Of a stretch of 64,000 bases of DNA, positions 54,959 to 64,000 are shown in pieces (position 1 is the stretch's first letter; every line of letters begins with the position of its first letter). The notes under the pieces are model-generated. The model ran no database searches and had not been told where the DNA came from. It saw nothing but the letters and a program-made list of their open reading frames with translations. The stretch covers positions 55,289-119,288 of the forward strand of contig CAVPEV010000033.1 in the NCBI GenBank assembly GCA_963703555.1, read 5' to 3'. Both the position numbers and the translations under genes were made by a program. This stretch comes from CAVPEV01 sp963703555. Lineage in GTDB: Bacteria; Actinomycetota; Actinomycetes; Actinomycetales; Cellulomonadaceae.

Positions 54959-57900
54959 TCAGCCGAGCGCGGCGATGGCACGGCGGACCCGCTTGTCGCT
55001 GACCGGCTGTGTGGTGCCGAGCTGCTGGGCGAACAGTGACACCCGCAGCTCCTCGATCAGCCAGCGGACCTGCTCGACCGCGCGCCGGTCGGAGGCGGGG
55101 GCTGCGCCGGCGTCCATACGGCCCCGGGCGTCGTCGAGGGCGTCGAGGAGTTCGTGCACCTGCCGGGCGAGCTGGGCGTCACGAGCCGGGTTCTGGGCCG
55201 CCTTCGCCAACCGCTGCCGGTCGGCGCGCAGGTAGCGAGGCAAGTGACGCAGGTGCTCGGCGCCGGCGTCCAGCACGAAGCCGTCGTGGACCAGGCTCGC
55301 CGCGTGCTCCCGGACGTCCTGCAGGGTGGCCAGCAGGGCGAGGCTGCTGGCGGCGCGCACATCGGCGTCGAGCTCGCGGGCCGCGTCGAGGGTGGCCACC
55401 ACGTCGGCCACCACGCGGTACACGATGTCCTCGAGGCGGTCGCGCACCCGGGTGCGCAGGGCTGCGTAGGTGTTGCCGGTGCGGATCTCGGTTGCGGGGC
55501 GCCCGGCCAGGTGCTCGCCGAGCAGGACGTCGATCGCCACCAGCTGGATGTCCGCGACCAGGGCGTCCGTGCTGGGGTAGGGGCTGGCGGCGAGGGCCAG
55601 CGCCTGGCTGCCCGTCCATCTGGACGTCGCCCGGCCGGTGGGCAGGCCGGCGTCGAGCAGCAGGAGGCGGCGCAGCCCGCGCCGATGCTCGCCGACCTGG
55701 CTGGCGGGGTCGGCCAGGACTCGCAGGCCGACCACGGTGGTCCCGGCGTCGCGGTGCTCCTCGACGATCGCCGGGTAGCCGCGCACGGTGGCCCCGGCGG
55801 GCCCCGGCGTCTCCACGAGCATCGGGACCTCGTCGCCGGGCAGGCCCGCCGGCCACCCGGTCAGCCCGTGCCGGTCCAGGCTGCCGCCCATCCCGGCGGC
55901 AGCGACCAGGCCCGCATCCCCTCTCCCCGGAGTGGGGCGGACCGGCTGGCCGGACTCTCCGGTGGAGTGAACTGGCTGCCCTTCCTCGGCGTCCCGGGAC
56001 AGCTTCCCTCCGCTCGCGGGTGGAGGGGGTGCGCTGGCCGGGGCTGCCGGGGCTGCCGGGGCTGCCGGGGCTGCCGGGGCTGCCGGGAAGGTGGCGGAGC
56101 GGGCGCGGGCCTCCTCCAGGGCGGCGCCCACCGCGGTGCGCACCGCCCGGCCGACGGCGTCCTCGGCTCGGCCGGCCAGCCGGCGCTGCACGGCGATGAG
56201 GTCCTTGCCCTCGTCGATCACCCGGCCGGCGTCGTCGACCACCCGGAAAGTCATCCGCAGATGGGCCGGCAGGCGCTCGTCGTCGAACACGTCCTCCGGC
56301 ACCTGCACGCCGCGCAGCGCGCGCACCGCCTGGGCGAAGGCTTCGTGGAAGGACGGTGCGGCATCGCCGGCGCGCACCGTGTCCTCCCAACCGGCCAGGT
56401 GCTCTCCGAACCAGGCGAGCACACCGCGGGCGACGTCCGGTGCGGGTACGAGCTGCACCCGGACCGGCTTGGGCAGGGCGCGGACCGTCGCCGTGACGAG
56501 CTCGGGGAGCAGACCGGGCACCATCCAGCCGAAGCCGTCCGGTTGCACCCGGGGCAGCAGGACGAGGGGGATGTGCACGGTCACGCCGTCGGCCGCCGTG
56601 CCGGGCTCGAACTGGTAGGTGAGCGCCAGTCGGAGGTCGCCCTGCGGCCATTCCGACGGGAACGCCGCGGCGTCGACCGCCTGGGTCTCGGGCACGAGCA
56701 TCTGCGGGGTGAAGGTGAGCAGGTCCGGCTGGTGGCGTCGGGCGTCCCGCCACCACCGGTCGAAGTGCCGAGCGGACACGACGTCGTCCGGGATGCGCTC
56801 GTCGTAGAAGTCGAAGAGGGCGTTGTCGTCGACGACGAGGTCGCGGCGGCGGGCGCGAGCCTCGAGGTCCTCGGCCTCGGCCAGCAGACGGCGGTTGTCA
56901 TGGAAGAAGTGGTGGTGGGTGGTCCACTCCCCCTGGACCAGCGCGTGGCGGATGAACAGCTCCCGGGCGTGCTCCGGATCCACCTGGGAGTACAGCACCC
57001 GGCGCCCGGTGACCACCGGCAGGCCGTAGAGCAGCACTCGTTCCAGGCAGGTGGCCGCCCCCTGGCGGGTGGACCACGTCGGCTCGGAGTAGCTGCGGCG
57101 CACCAGATGGGCGCCGAGCTCTTCGACCCACTCCGGTCGGATGCGCGCCACGTCGCGGGCCCACAGGCGGGACGTCTCCACCAGCTCGGCAGCCATCACC
57201 CACGCCGGTGGGCGGCGGGCCAGGCCCGACCCCGGGAAGATGGCGAACCGGACCCCGCGGGCACCGAGGTACTCGTTGCGGCCGCGACGGTCCGGCCGCC
57301 CGTGGGACGCCCCGTCGCGGCCGGCCCGACCGCTGGCGGTCCCGGTCTCGGTGGCCTCCTGCATGCCGATCTGGGACAGCAGCCCGGACAGCACCGACAG
57401 GTGGACGGCGTCCGCGTCCCACTGCCGACGGGTCGGGCGCTCGGCAGGCACCTGGGGTGCACCCGCGGAGCCGGACGTGCCCCCGCCCGCGGAGCCGGAC
57501 GTGCCCGCCGAGCCGGACGTGCCCGCCGAGCCGGACGTGCCCGGTGCGTGGGCATCGACAACCGCGCGGGGTCGGCCCGGGCGGGCTGCCCCGGTCACCT
57601 CCGCAGCGGGCGGCGCCGAGCGACGGCGGGCGTCGATGCCGAGCGGGCGGCCCAGGTCGTGCAGCTGGATGACGACGTCCTGCCACTCGCGCACCCGCAA
57701 CCAGGACAGGAGCTCCGCGCGGCACATCCGCCGGAACGCCGACCCGGAGAGCTCGCGCTGGGAGTCCTCGAGGTACTGCCACAGGTTGAGGTAGGCCAGC
57801 AGGTCGGAGGTCGGGTCGGCGAACCGCGCGTGCAGCTGGTCGGCATGCTCACGCTGGTCGACGGGGCGCTCCCGTGGATCCTGGATGGACAGCGCCGCGG

Positions 57901-59662
57901 CGACGACCATGACCTCGTGCCCCATCCCGCGCCGCCCGCCCTCGACGACCATGCGCGCCAGCCGGGGATCCATCGGTAGCTGGGCGAGCGCACGCCCGGT
58001 CGGGGTCAGCTTCGCCGACCCACCGTCGGTCGTCACCGCGCCCAGCTCCGTGAGCAGCTGTACCCCGTCGCGGACGGCCCGCACATCGGGCGGGTCGACG
58101 AAGGGGAAGCTCACGACGTCGTCCGGGGTGGTCACCACGCCGACGGCGATCATCTGCAGGATGACGCTGGCCAGCGAGGTGCGCAGGATCTCCGGCTCGG
58201 TGTACTGCGGGCGGGACTCGTAGTCGGCCCGCGAGTACAGCCGGATCGTGATGCCGTTCGCGACCCGCCCGCACCGGCCGGACCGCTGGTCGGCCGAGGC
58301 CTGCGAGATCGGCTCGATGGGCAGCCGCTGCACCTTGGTCTGCTTGGAGTACCGCGAGATGCGCGCTGTGCCGGTGTCGATGACGTAGTGGACCCCGGGG
58401 ACCGTCAGGGAGGTCTCGGCGACGTTGGTGGCGATGACGACACGACGCACAGCGTGCGGCTCGAACACCCGGTGCTGCTCGGCTGCGGACAGCCGGCCGT
58501 ACAGCGGCAGGATCTCGACGGCCTGGGGGTGCTGCGGGTCGGTCGCTCGCGGGCCGAGGTGCGAGCGCAGCGCATCGGCGGCGTCGCGGATCTCCCGCTC
58601 GCCGGAGCAGAACACGAGCACGTCCCCCGGGCCTTCGGCGGCCAGCTCGTCGAACGCCTGGCCGATGGCGGTGAGCTCGTCGCGGTCCTCGGCGCCGTGG
58701 CCGGTCGTCTGCGCGCGTCGCGCCGCCTGCTGCCCGGCGCGGCCGGCCGGCCGCGCTCCCCGCCGCACCGCCAGCTGTGAGCCGCGCCCTGGCCGCCCGC
58801 TCCCGCTGGCCGCCGACGCCCCCCGCGCCGACGCCCCCCGCGCCGACGCCGTGCCGTCTCGGTTCGGCCGGCCGGCGAGCACATCGTCCTGCGCGTCGCC
58901 CGCCGACTCGTCGAGCCCGGCGTCGTCGGCCACCAGGGGCCGATACCGGATCTCGACCGGGTACGTCCGCCCGGTCACCTCGATCACCGGGGCCGGCAGG
59001 CCCTGCGGGTGCTCAGCTGTCGGCGCGCCGGCGAAGTGCTGGGCGAACCGCGCGGAGTCGATGGTGGCCGAGGTGATGACGAGCTTGAGGTCCGGCCGTC
59101 GGGGCAGCAGCCGGGTGAGGTACCCGAGGATGAAGTCGATGTTCAGCGAGCGCTCGTGCGCCTCGTCGACGATGAGCGTGTCGTAGGCCAGCAGCAGCGG
59201 GTCGCGCTGGATCTGCGCGAGCAGGATGCCGTCGGTCATCACCTTGACCAGGGTGCGGTCGGAGGAGTGGTCGGTGAACCGGACCTGGTAACCGACGGCC
59301 TGGCCCAGCGGCGTGCCGAGCTCCTCGGCGATCCGCTCGGCGACGGTGCGCGCGGCGATCCGCCGCGGCTGGGTGTGCCCGATCTGCCCGTCGCGCCCGC
59401 GCCCCTGCTCCAGGGCGATCTTGGGTAGCTGGGTGGTCTTGCCCGAGCCGGTCTCCCCGGAGACGACGATGACCTGGTGGTCGCGCAGCGCGGCCGCGAT
59501 CTGCTCCCGCCGGGCGGCGACGGGCAGCTCCTCGGGGTACGTGATGGGCAGCAACTCGACGGCGCGGCGTGCCTGAGCGAGCCGTTCGAGGCGGTGGGGG
59601 GACGTGCCGTCGTGGGGGCCCGTGGCGTGCGGCCCGGGCTCCGGGACGACGGGTTTGCTCAC
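54959..59662 (-). CDS. hrpA: ATP-dependent RNA helicase HrpA
   Basis: DEAH-box RNA helicase; in E. coli it rescues stalled or collided ribosomes. The 1567-aa protein is longer than E. coli HrpA (1300 aa). Motif I GETGSGKTTQLPK is near residue 75, then LIVDEAHERSLN, the SAT motif VITSATIDS, and motif VI DQRSGRCGRV. Helicase-associated/OB regions and the long DUF3418 C-terminal domain (MTFRVVDDAG, GEHRRGLRRLLLLD) follow. Three disordered, repeat-encoded insertions account for the extra length. Starts at a GTG at 59662. Confidence 0.95.
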   Translation of the reverse strand: MSKPVVPEPGPHATGPHDGTSPHRLERLAQARRAVELLPITYPEELPVAARREQIAAALRDHQVIVVSGETGSGKTTQLPKIALEQGRGRDGQIGHTQPRRIAARTVAERIAEELGTPLGQAVGYQVRFTDHSSDRTLVKVMTDGILLAQIQRDPLLLAYDTLIVDEAHERSLNIDFILGYLTRLLPRRPDLKLVITSATIDSARFAQHFAGAPTAEHPQGLPAPVIEVTGRTYPVEIRYRPLVADDAGLDESAGDAQDDVLAGRPNRDGTASARGASARGASAASGSGRPGRGSQLAVRRGARPAGRAGQQAARRAQTTGHGAEDRDELTAIGQAFDELAAEGPGDVLVFCSGEREIRDAADALRSHLGPRATDPQHPQAVEILPLYGRLSAAEQHRVFEPHAVRRVVIATNVAETSLTVPGVHYVIDTGTARISRYSKQTKVQRLPIEPISQASADQRSGRCGRVANGITIRLYSRADYESRPQYTEPEILRTSLASVILQMIAVGVVTTPDDVVSFPFVDPPDVRAVRDGVQLLTELGAVTTDGGSAKLTPTGRALAQLPMDPRLARMVVEGGRRGMGHEVMVVAAALSIQDPRERPVDQREHADQLHARFADPTSDLLAYLNLWQYLEDSQRELSGSAFRRMCRAELLSWLRVREWQDVVIQLHDLGRPLGIDARRRSAPPAAEVTGAARPGRPRAVVDAHAPGTSGSAGTSGSAGTSGSAGGGTSGSAGAPQVPAERPTRRQWDADAVHLSVLSGLLSQIGMQEATETGTASGRAGRDGASHGRPDRRGRNEYLGARGVRFAIFPGSGLARRPPAWVMAAELVETSRLWARDVARIRPEWVEELGAHLVRRSYSEPTWSTRQGAATCLERVLLYGLPVVTGRRVLYSQVDPEHARELFIRHALVQGEWTTHHHFFHDNRRLLAEAEDLEARARRRDLVVDDNALFDFYDERIPDDVVSARHFDRWWRDARRHQPDLLTFTPQMLVPETQAVDAAAFPSEWPQGDLRLALTYQFEPGTAADGVTVHIPLVLLPRVQPDGFGWMVPGLLPELVTATVRALPKPVRVQLVPAPDVARGVLAWFGEHLAGWEDTVRAGDAAPSFHEAFAQAVRALRGVQVPEDVFDDERLPAHLRMTFRVVDDAGRVIDEGKDLIAVQRRLAGRAEDAVGRAVRTAVGAALEEARARSATFPAAPAAPAAPAAPAAPASAPPPPASGGKLSRDAEEGQPVHSTGESGQPVRPTPGRGDAGLVAAAGMGGSLDRHGLTGWPAGLPGDEVPMLVETPGPAGATVRGYPAIVEEHRDAGTTVVGLRVLADPASQVGEHRRGLRRLLLLDAGLPTGRATSRWTGSQALALAASPYPSTDALVADIQLVAIDVLLGEHLAGRPATEIRTGNTYAALRTRVRDRLEDIVYRVVADVVATLDAARELDADVRAASSLALLATLQDVREHAASLVHDGFVLDAGAEHLRHLPRYLRADRQRLAKAAQNPARDAQLARQVHELLDALDDARGRMDAGAAPASDRRAVEQVRWLIEELRVSLFAQQLGTTQPVSDKRVRRAIAALG
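56040..56084 (-). repeat. 9-bp tandem repeat in hrpA
   Basis: Five exact copies of GGGGCTGCC (56040-56084). In the gene it encodes Ala-Ala-Pro units in the linker between the helicase core and the C-terminal domain. Confidence 0.92.
57464..57542 (-). repeat. 18-bp imperfect repeat in hrpA
   Basis: Four copies of GAGCCGGACGTGCCC with spacers of 3-9 bp. They encode GTSGSAG-type units in a disordered insertion within the middle of HrpA. Confidence 0.88.
58812..58850 (-). repeat. 15-bp repeat in hrpA
   Basis: GCCGACGCCCCCCGC at 58812-58826 and 58827-58841 plus a 9-bp partial copy to 58850. It encodes Ala-Ser-Ala-Arg-Gly repeats in an insertion inside the helicase region. Confidence 0.9.
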
Positions 59663-59722
59663 GACCGCCCATTCTCCCAGAATCGCCGCTCGGCCCGTTC
59701 GCCCCGGACCCGTGCCGGCCGC

Positions 59723-61010
59723 TCAGCCGGCCGCCGCGGTGAGCTGCGCAGCCGTGGTCGGGGCCGCGGATGCGAGGGTGAGGTCTGCGACGCCTGCGCC
59801 GCCCGCCAGGCGGTAGTCGCCCCGGAAGCCGTCGAGGACGAAGCGGCCCGCATCGTCGGTGCGCACCGGGGTGGGCGGCAACCACCAGGCGCCCTTCACC
59901 AGCCGGTGCAGAGCGTCATAGGCCGGTTTGGGGGTGCCGTCGGCCCGCACGAGCCCGGCGGGCGCGCCGAGCCAGGCGCCGTCGTCGGACAGCCCCCAGT
60001 AGGTCACCGCCTGCACGGCGGGATGCGCGAGCAGTGTGCGGTAGTGCCGGACGACCTCGTCGGCCTGCCGTGCCTCGCCCTCCGACGTCGATGGCCAGGA
60101 GGGCACCCGGTAGTCGTTCAGGTCCTCGATCTCGGGCGGCATGAGGGCGCCGGACACCAGCGTCGTCTCGGTGAGGTGCAGCGGCAGCCCGAACCGGGCG
60201 AACCGGTCCAGCGTCTCCAGCGTGCGCTCTTGTCCCCAGTAGCCCTGGTGCATGTGGCTCTGCAGACCGAGCGCGTCGATCCGGATGCCGGCGTCGAGGC
60301 AGTCCTCGATGAGCCGCTCGTCGTCGCTGGACAGGTCGAAGTCGTTGAGCAGCAGGGTCGCCGCGGGATTGGCGGCGCGGGCGGTGTCGAACGCCAGCCG
60401 CGCCGTGGCGACGCGCCCCTGCCGCGCGCACAATCGGGTCAGGCCGTTGTCCTCCCGGTCGAACACCGGCATGATGACGACCTCGTTGATCGCGTCCCAG
60501 GTGTCGATGACGCCGGCGAAGTCGGTGACCTCTCGGGTGATGCGTTCGCGCACCGCCGCCGCCACCTCGTCGACAGACAGGTTGAGCAGCCAGCGTGGCG
60601 CGAGGGTGTGCCAGACGAGGGGGTGGCCCTTGAGCCGGACTCCCCGGTCGGCGAGCCAGCGCGCCGTCCGCGCCAGCCGGTCGGTGTCCGGCCGTCCGCG
60701 CTCGGGCTCGACCGCGCGCCAGTAGAACTGGCAGCGTCGCGGTGTTGAACAGGTCGAGCCAGAGGTCAGCCAGGTGGGCGGCCTTCCCGGCTGAGGTGCC
60801 GCCGAACGCGGAACCGACCACCGACTGCTCGCCGTTCGCCAGCGGGATGAAGTCGGTACCGATGTTCCCCAAGGTGAACGCGTGGCGACGCTGCTCCACG
60901 CACAGGTCGGTACCGGCGGCGGGGCGCCCGTCGGGCTGGTGCACGGTGACGACCGTGCGGGCCGAGCGGTGGCTCAGCGGGGACGGGGTGGGGACGACGA
61001 CGCGCTGCAC
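59723..61010 (-). pseudogene. GH10 endo-1,4-beta-xylanase, frameshifted
   Basis: Glycoside hydrolase family 10 enzyme, split by one extra base. The gene starts at a GTG at 61010 after an AAGGAGG site: HRSARTVVTVHQPDGRPAAG, then LWLDLFNTATLP. At 60729 an extra T (A in the gene) shifts the frame; skipping it restores the expected FYWRAVEPERGRPDTDRLA, then KGHPLVWHTLAPRW and the catalytic acid/base in TWDAINEVV and nucleophile in LHLTETTL. The repaired protein would be 428 aa, with no signal peptide, so intracellular. A sequencing error is possible. Confidence 0.85.
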
Positions 61011-61045
61011 CGGGGACCTCCTTCGCGTGGGGGGGCAGAAGCTGG

Positions 61046-61417
61046 TCAGCGGATGTCGGCGGGCGGGGCGGTCGTGCCACGCAGCACCAACGAGGTGGGC
61101 AGCCGCAGATGGTTGCGTTCGACGGGAGCACCGTCCAGCAACCGGATGAGCAGGGCGATGGCGGCGGCGCCCATCTGCTGGATGGGCTGGTGGACCGTGC
61201 TCAGCGGCGGGACGGTGAGCGCGGACTCCGGGATGTCGTCGAACCCGATGACAGACAGCTCGCCGGGCACGTCCAGGCCGAGCTCGCGCGCGACCTCCAG
61301 CGTGCCGATCGCGGACAGGTCGTTCGCAGCGAAGATCGCGGTGGGCCGGTCCGGCAGCGAGAGCAGTGCTCGCGCAGGCTCCAGCGTCGACTCCTTGCGG
61401 TAGTTCCCGGTGCGCAT
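61046..61417 (-). pseudogene. LacI-family regulator fragment (C-terminal only)
   Basis: Only the last ~120 residues of a LacI/GalR regulator remain: RTGNYRKESTLEPARALLSL, PTAIFAANDLSAIGTLEVAR, VIGFDDIPESALTVPPLSTV and a GTTAPP end. The DNA-binding HTH and half of the ligand domain are absent, and upstream sequence belongs to a different gene remnant. It ends 36 bp before the GH10 start, the usual neighbour of a xylan regulator. It cannot work as a repressor in this form. Confidence 0.85.
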
Positions 61418-61419
61418 GA

Positions 61420-61506
61420 GCGATCGGCGTGTACGCCACCAGCAACGGCCGCCCGACGGCCACGATCGCGCACGTGGAGGAGTTCGAGTACGTTCCGATG
61501 GCCTGA
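61420..61506 (+). pseudogene. C-terminal remnant of another enzyme, possibly a glycosidase
   Basis: Reading the plus strand, 28 codons and a TGA give AIGVYATSNGRPTATIAHVE, then EFEYVPMA. This resembles the ends of DUF1349/GH43-type beta-xylosidases (VGLYATSNG...HFDDF), from memory of such families. No start or body is present; the sequence begins directly at the break in lacI. It suggests a deletion joined the ends of two genes of a former sugar cluster. Confidence 0.45.
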
Positions 61507-61549
61507 GCCCGGTGCGCGCGGTCCCGGCGGGGTGCACGTCCGCGGGCGG

Positions 61550-62377
61550 TCATGCGCCCAGAACCGGTCCCGGGCCCGTCCGGCCGGGGCCGTCCTCGGC
61601 CGGGGCGGTGGCGAGCACGGCGCACGCCACCGTCGCGGCGAGCACTGCACCCACCGCAGGCAGCGCCCAGCCCGGCCGCACCCGGTCCCCGAGCAGCACG
61701 ACGCCGACGACGGACGGGACGACGACCTCCGCCACCCAGGACAGCGCGGTCATCGGCCCGACCCGGTCCCGCTCGAGGGCGCGCAGGAAGCCGGCGACGC
61801 CGACCGCGCCGCACACCACGAGCACCCCGACCAGCGGTTGCGCCAGCGTCGCGAGCAGCGACCCGCGGGCGACCGCTCCCCGTGCGGCGAGCGCCGCTCC
61901 CGAGTACCCGAGACCCCCCAGCACGGCGAGCAGCGCCCCCGGCCCGCGCCGGTAGGCGAGCGCGGTGGCGGCGACGAGCACGCCGCTGGCGACCACGGCC
62001 CCACCGACGAACCCGGCAGGCGGCTGCACCGACGGCTGCTCCGTGGCTGCCGCGGTGAGCAGCCCGAGCGCGACCACCGCGACGACGATCGCCGCGACGT
62101 CCGCCCGCCGAAGCCGCGCACCGAGCACCAGTCGGGCGAGCACCGCGGTGACCACCAGGGAGCCGGCGAGCACCGACTGCACGACGACGAGCGGCAGCGC
62201 CCGCAGGGCCACGAGCGAGACGAGCCACGCGACCCCGTCCAGGGCGAGGCCGGTCAGCGTCCACGGGTCCGCCAATGCGGACAGGCCGCCGGACCGGCGC
62301 GCGCCCACCGCTTGCAGCACCGACGCCACGCCGTAGCCGATGCTCGCACCCACCGCAGCCGCCAGGGCCCAGGTCAC
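61550..62377 (-). CDS. DMT (drug/metabolite) family transporter
   Basis: An integral membrane protein of about 275 aa with 9-10 hydrophobic segments in two internal halves (WALAAAVGASIGYGVASVLQ; AGFVGGAVVASGVLVAATAL; ALSWVAEVVVPSVVGVVLLG), the EamA/DMT pattern. Substrate unknown. I chose the GTG at 62377 because GGAGG lies 8 nt upstream; a GTG at 62428 is possible. It follows the MprF-like gene by 76 bp on the same strand. Confidence 0.8.
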   Translation of the reverse strand: MTWALAAAVGASIGYGVASVLQAVGARRSGGLSALADPWTLTGLALDGVAWLVSLVALRALPLVVVQSVLAGSLVVTAVLARLVLGARLRRADVAAIVVAVVALGLLTAAATEQPSVQPPAGFVGGAVVASGVLVAATALAYRRGPGALLAVLGGLGYSGAALAARGAVARGSLLATLAQPLVGVLVVCGAVGVAGFLRALERDRVGPMTALSWVAEVVVPSVVGVVLLGDRVRPGWALPAVGAVLAATVACAVLATAPAEDGPGRTGPGPVLGA

Positions 62378-62453
62378 CGCGACGTCCTCCGGCCCCCGGG
62401 CACGAGCCGACGGCCGCCGGCCCGGCACCGGCGCGGGCGGCCCCGCACCGCGC

Positions 62454-64000
62454 TCACGAGCGGGCCGCCCCGAGGAATCGGCCGATCACCGGGATCTCGC
62501 TGATGCCCTCCGCGCCGGCCATCACCAGGCCCTGGGTCACGACGAACTCGGCCGCGTCGAGCACGACGTAGCGCGGCACCCAGGTCGGTCCGAACTTCGC
62601 GTTGAACCGACCGAGCGAGGCCATCTGGGTGCGCTCGGACATCTGCTGCAGGAGCGGTCGGGTCACCGGCGCCCACGGACCTGGGTCGGCCCCCTCGAGC
62701 ACGGTGCGCATGACCGAGAAGTTGAGCCCGACCTGCCGTTGCCCGCGCCGTGCCACCTCCTCGATCGTCGCCACCATGCACGCGTCGACGACCCCGTTGG
62801 GGACGTCGTCGGCATCGAGGCGCCGCCGCATGACGTCCAGCGACCAGCCGTCGACGGCCGGGGCAGGCACCCACTGCACGAACGCGTCGAGCCGGCCGTC
62901 CACCCGGCGTGTGAGGCTCATCATCAGGCCGGTGTCCTCCGGGTCGAACAGCCGGGAAAGGGTCATCGAGAACCCCCGCTCGCCGTCACCGCGCCGGCTC
63001 TGCGCGCTGAGCCGGCAGACCTGGTCGCGCACTTCGGCGGGAAGGGTGGCCGGGTCGTGGAAGGTGGTGCGGTATCCCGCCCGGTCCACCCGGTGCACGG
63101 CCTGCCGCAACGACCGGCGATCGCGTCCGTCGAGGGTGAAGGTCGTGCAGTCGACCACCGCCTCGTCGCCGAGGTACATCGCTCGCAGCCCGCTGGCCTC
63201 GTAGACCGGGACCCAGTCAGCGGCTGCACCGAGCACGGCGACGGACCAGCCGTGGTCCTCCGTGTAGGCGAGGAAGTCCGACCACGCGGACTCGCGCTCC
63301 TCCGGCGGCCCGATCGGGTCCGGCGAGACCAGGCAGACACCGGCCCGTACCGTGTGGGCGACGACGGTGCTGCCGACGACGAACCAGTCCTTGTCATCGC
63401 GCAGCGCGAAGTAGTCCAGTGTCCCGCCGCCGTAGCTCCTCACCAGGTCCCGGGCGCGCTCCCGCTCCTTGCGGTGCGCCGCCGGGGTCGGGCGCAGGCG
63501 TGCCCGCGGGGACAGCAGTACCCACAGCGCGGCCACGAGCAGGGCGAGCCCTGCTGCCGTCGCCGGTGGTGTGAGGACGTGGCCGACGTGGACCAGACGC
63601 CCCTGGACGGCACCGTCGCCCTCGCCGCCTTCATGGCGCACGACGAGGGTCAGGGCCAGCGAGACGCCGCCGCCGAGGAGCGCTCCGGGGACGCTGAGCC
63701 ACGCCGTCCGGCGGACCGTCTGCACGGTGGGGCGCACCGGGAACGCCTGGGAGCGGCCGGCCAGCCAGCCGGCGCCGGCCAGCGACACCAGCGCCGCAGC
63801 AACGTCGAGTCCCTTGACCACGTCCAGCACCGCTGAGACGACGAGCAGCGCGAGGGTCGTCTCCCACGCCAGCCGCTGGCCGCGGCGCAGCCCGCGGGCG
63901 GTGAGCAGCATGCCCACCGACGTCAGCACGAGCGCGGTCGCGGCGGTGCGCGGCAGCAGGTGCGGATGGCCGGCCACGACGACGGGCAGCGTCAATCGTA
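62454..64000 (-). CDS. MprF-like phosphatidylglycerol lysyltransferase-domain protein (5' end cut by window edge)
   Basis: Related to MprF/LysX-type enzymes that add amino acids to membrane lipids and raise resistance to cationic peptides. The visible ~515 aa has five or six membrane segments in the first 175 residues and then the LPG_synthase_C (DUF2156) domain (KERERARDLVRSYGGGTLDY, VVGSTVVAHTVRAG, then DGWSLDVMRRRLDADDVPNG). The frame is open to the right edge: a TTG at 63995 could start it, but it probably extends further. No lysyl-tRNA synthetase domain is visible. Confidence 0.85.
   Translation of the reverse strand, partial: RLTLPVVVAGHPHLLPRTAATALVLTSVGMLLTARGLRRGQRLAWETTLALLVVSAVLDVVKGLDVAAALVSLAGAGWLAGRSQAFPVRPTVQTVRRTAWLSVPGALLGGGVSLALTLVVRHEGGEGDGAVQGRLVHVGHVLTPPATAAGLALLVAALWVLLSPRARLRPTPAAHRKERERARDLVRSYGGGTLDYFALRDDKDWFVVGSTVVAHTVRAGVCLVSPDPIGPPEERESAWSDFLAYTEDHGWSVAVLGAAADWVPVYEASGLRAMYLGDEAVVDCTTFTLDGRDRRSLRQAVHRVDRAGYRTTFHDPATLPAEVRDQVCRLSAQSRRGDGERGFSMTLSRLFDPEDTGLMMSLTRRVDGRLDAFVQWVPAPAVDGWSLDVMRRRLDADDVPNGVVDACMVATIEEVARRGQRQVGLNFSVMRTVLEGADPGPWAPVTRPLLQQMSERTQMASLGRFNAKFGPTWVPRYVVLDAAEFVVTQGLVMAGAEGISEIPVIGRFLGAARS

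Noticed and set aside
55154..57979. 941-aa plus-strand open frame
   Set aside because: Antisense to hrpA, low complexity, no ribosome-binding site.

Overview
The window is very GC-rich, with frequent GTG starts and ATGA/GTGA overlaps. It carries the actinobacterial order of replication-origin genes (rpmH, dnaA, oriC, dnaN, gnd, recF, dciA, gyrB, gyrA), a DUF3566 protein, a DLW-39 protein, CrgA, sortase E and the PknA/PknB/PstP/FhaA/FhaB cluster. This places it in the Actinomycetes, most likely Micrococcales; a Cellulomonas- or Actinotalea-like relative is my guess. The window is the chromosomal origin.

Layout. 1-2266 (minus): rpmH-rnpA-yidD-yidC, with yidC cut by the left edge. 2267-4791: dnaA flanked by DnaA boxes, and a dnaA-dnaN gap that looks like oriC and holds a spacer-less 26-bp palindrome. 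4792-14407: dnaN, gnd, recF, dciA, gyrB, gyrA, DUF3566. 14514-14885: tRNA-Ile, a 38-residue DLW-39 protein, tRNA-Ala. 14886-16718: a small accessory patch beside tRNA-Ala with a VbhA-like antitoxin/Fic toxin pair and an orphan helix-turn-helix protein. 17033-23787: a secreted esterase, an ABC exporter with a LolA-like protein, and a divergent two-component system. 23845-29212: cyclophilin, rhomboid, CrgA, DUF881, sortase E, a 52-residue membrane protein and a PabA-type glutamine amidotransferase.

29302-37999 (minus): the cell-wall signalling operon fhaA-fhaB-pstP-rodA-pbpA-pknA-pknB, with overlapping or near-abutting genes. 38160-40609: tRNA-Leu, an F420/NADP-type oxidoreductase, methionine aminopeptidase and a low-molecular-weight phosphatase. 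40718-45776: tandem glycine riboswitch and gcvP-gcvT-gcvH. 46015-47242: a stand-alone LuxR-type HTH, a NUDIX hydrolase, and hsp20 behind a CIRCE operator. 47350-50805 (minus): a SAM riboswitch and metF-metE. 50814-59662 (minus): tag, bifunctional putA, hrpA. 59723-64000 (minus): a decayed sugar locus (frameshifted GH10 xylanase, LacI regulator without its DNA-binding half, and a plus-strand remnant of another enzyme), a DMT-type transporter and an MprF-like gene running off the right edge.

Most of the window is conserved core chromosome. The less ordinary parts are the Fic module about 1.9 kb from its possible gyrase target, the decayed xylan locus, the origin palindrome, the pknB stop codon inside a GC repeat array, and in-frame tandem repeats in metF, putA and hrpA.
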